Below, piece after piece: positions 23,483 through 23,698 of a DNA stretch of 23,698 bases. The notes below the pieces were generated by a model, which was not told where the DNA came from, ran no database searches, and was given only the letters and a program-made list of their open reading frames with translations. A program made the position numbers and the translations under genes. Positions within the stretch are counted from its first letter, which is position 1. Each line of letters starts with the position of its first letter. This DNA comes from Candidatus Nanopelagicales bacterium (GTDB lineage: Bacteria > Actinomycetota > Actinomycetes > S36-B12 > UBA5976): the NCBI GenBank assembly GCA_023257525.1, contig JALRCB010000007.1, positions 1-23,698 of the forward strand, given 5' to 3'.

Positions 23483-23698
23483 CTACTTTAGGTCCCTGGA
23501 TTTCCAAGTGTTAGTGCCCATTAGATGTCGCCACCAAGAAACTAAGTTGAGCAGACTAAAAGCCAGGATTGATATTGGGTGAAGCAAGGAATCGGGTAAC
23601 AATTTGCCACTTGAAGTTTTTGCGCTAACCAGGCGACCCGCAATGCCACTAATTAGACCCAGGAGAGCGAGTGGTACTTGACCAGTAAACAACCCTGT
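23483..23698 (-). CDS. Family 2 glycosyltransferase, C-terminal end (partial)
   Basis: Only the last 71 codons are in the window; the frame is open to the right edge, so no start is given. The visible part has two hydrophobic segments and ends with SWWRHLMGTNTWKSRDL. That pattern of membrane helices, a basic stretch and a final WK(G/S)R is the usual C-terminus of membrane GT2 enzymes, including carotenoid glycosyltransferases such as CrtQ and CruG. The catalytic domain is outside the window, so this is a tentative call. The coupling to the CrtI-like gene supports a role in carotenoid modification. Confidence 0.6.
   Translation of the reverse strand, partial: TGLFTGQVPLALLGLISGIAGRLVSAKTSSGKLLPDSLLHPISILAFSLLNLVSWWRHLMGTNTWKSRDLK

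Overview
The window looks like chromosome of a compact, moderate-to-low-GC actinobacterium, most plausibly of the freshwater acI/Nanopelagicales type. This is inferred from gene content and order, small intergenic spaces, short coding sequences, GTG starts and AT-leaning codon use; no 16S or other marker is present. The gene set matches, in broad order, the Mycobacterium tuberculosis neighbourhood Rv2173-Rv2196 (idsA2, mptA, pknL, aroG, GT87 mannosyltransferase, acyltransferase, fadD15, pimB', DEDD exonuclease, trpD, ctaE, qcrC, qcrA). That comparison is from memory, not from a search.

Layout. 1-1588 (minus strand): respiratory genes ctaE, qcrC and the start of qcrA (bc1-aa3 supercomplex). 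1728-3242 (plus): an atypical receiver-domain protein and trpD. 3228-4943 (minus): a DEDDh exonuclease fused to a UvrC-like GIY-YIG half. 5088-6482 (plus): a small four-cysteine protein and the PimB'-type mannosyltransferase. 6436-9445 (minus): fadD then a GT87 membrane mannosyltransferase. 9579-10271 (plus): a PlsC-type acyltransferase. 10283-11503 (minus): PPi-type phosphofructokinase. 11586-12914 (plus): class II DAHP synthase. 12919-14811 (minus): a PknL-position Ser/Thr kinase with four PASTA repeats. 14893-23698: a carotenoid region (crtYc, crtYd, crtB, crtI, crtE, a second CrtI-like gene and a family 2 glycosyltransferase) interleaved with an unrecognised 147-aa gene, an MptA-type mannosyltransferase and a CDP-alcohol phosphatidyltransferase.

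How they fit together. CrtE makes GGPP, CrtB makes phytoene, CrtI desaturates it to lycopene, and CrtYc/CrtYd cyclise the ends. The second desaturase-like gene plus the glycosyltransferase suggest a further modified, perhaps glycosylated, carotenoid, but that desaturase is frameshifted in this sequence. PimB', the GT87 and MptA proteins, the acyltransferase, FadD and the CDP-alcohol transferase point to phosphatidylinositol-mannoside/lipomannan-like envelope synthesis.

The two most notable observations are (i) a repeated arrangement in which a TANNNT -10 box ends exactly 6 (twice 7) bases before a start codon at ten genes, implying widespread leaderless transcription, and (ii) the single-base frameshift in the second CrtI-like gene near 22708. 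I found no tRNA, rRNA, CRISPR, IS element or phage gene, and no gene-free stretch above 300 bases.
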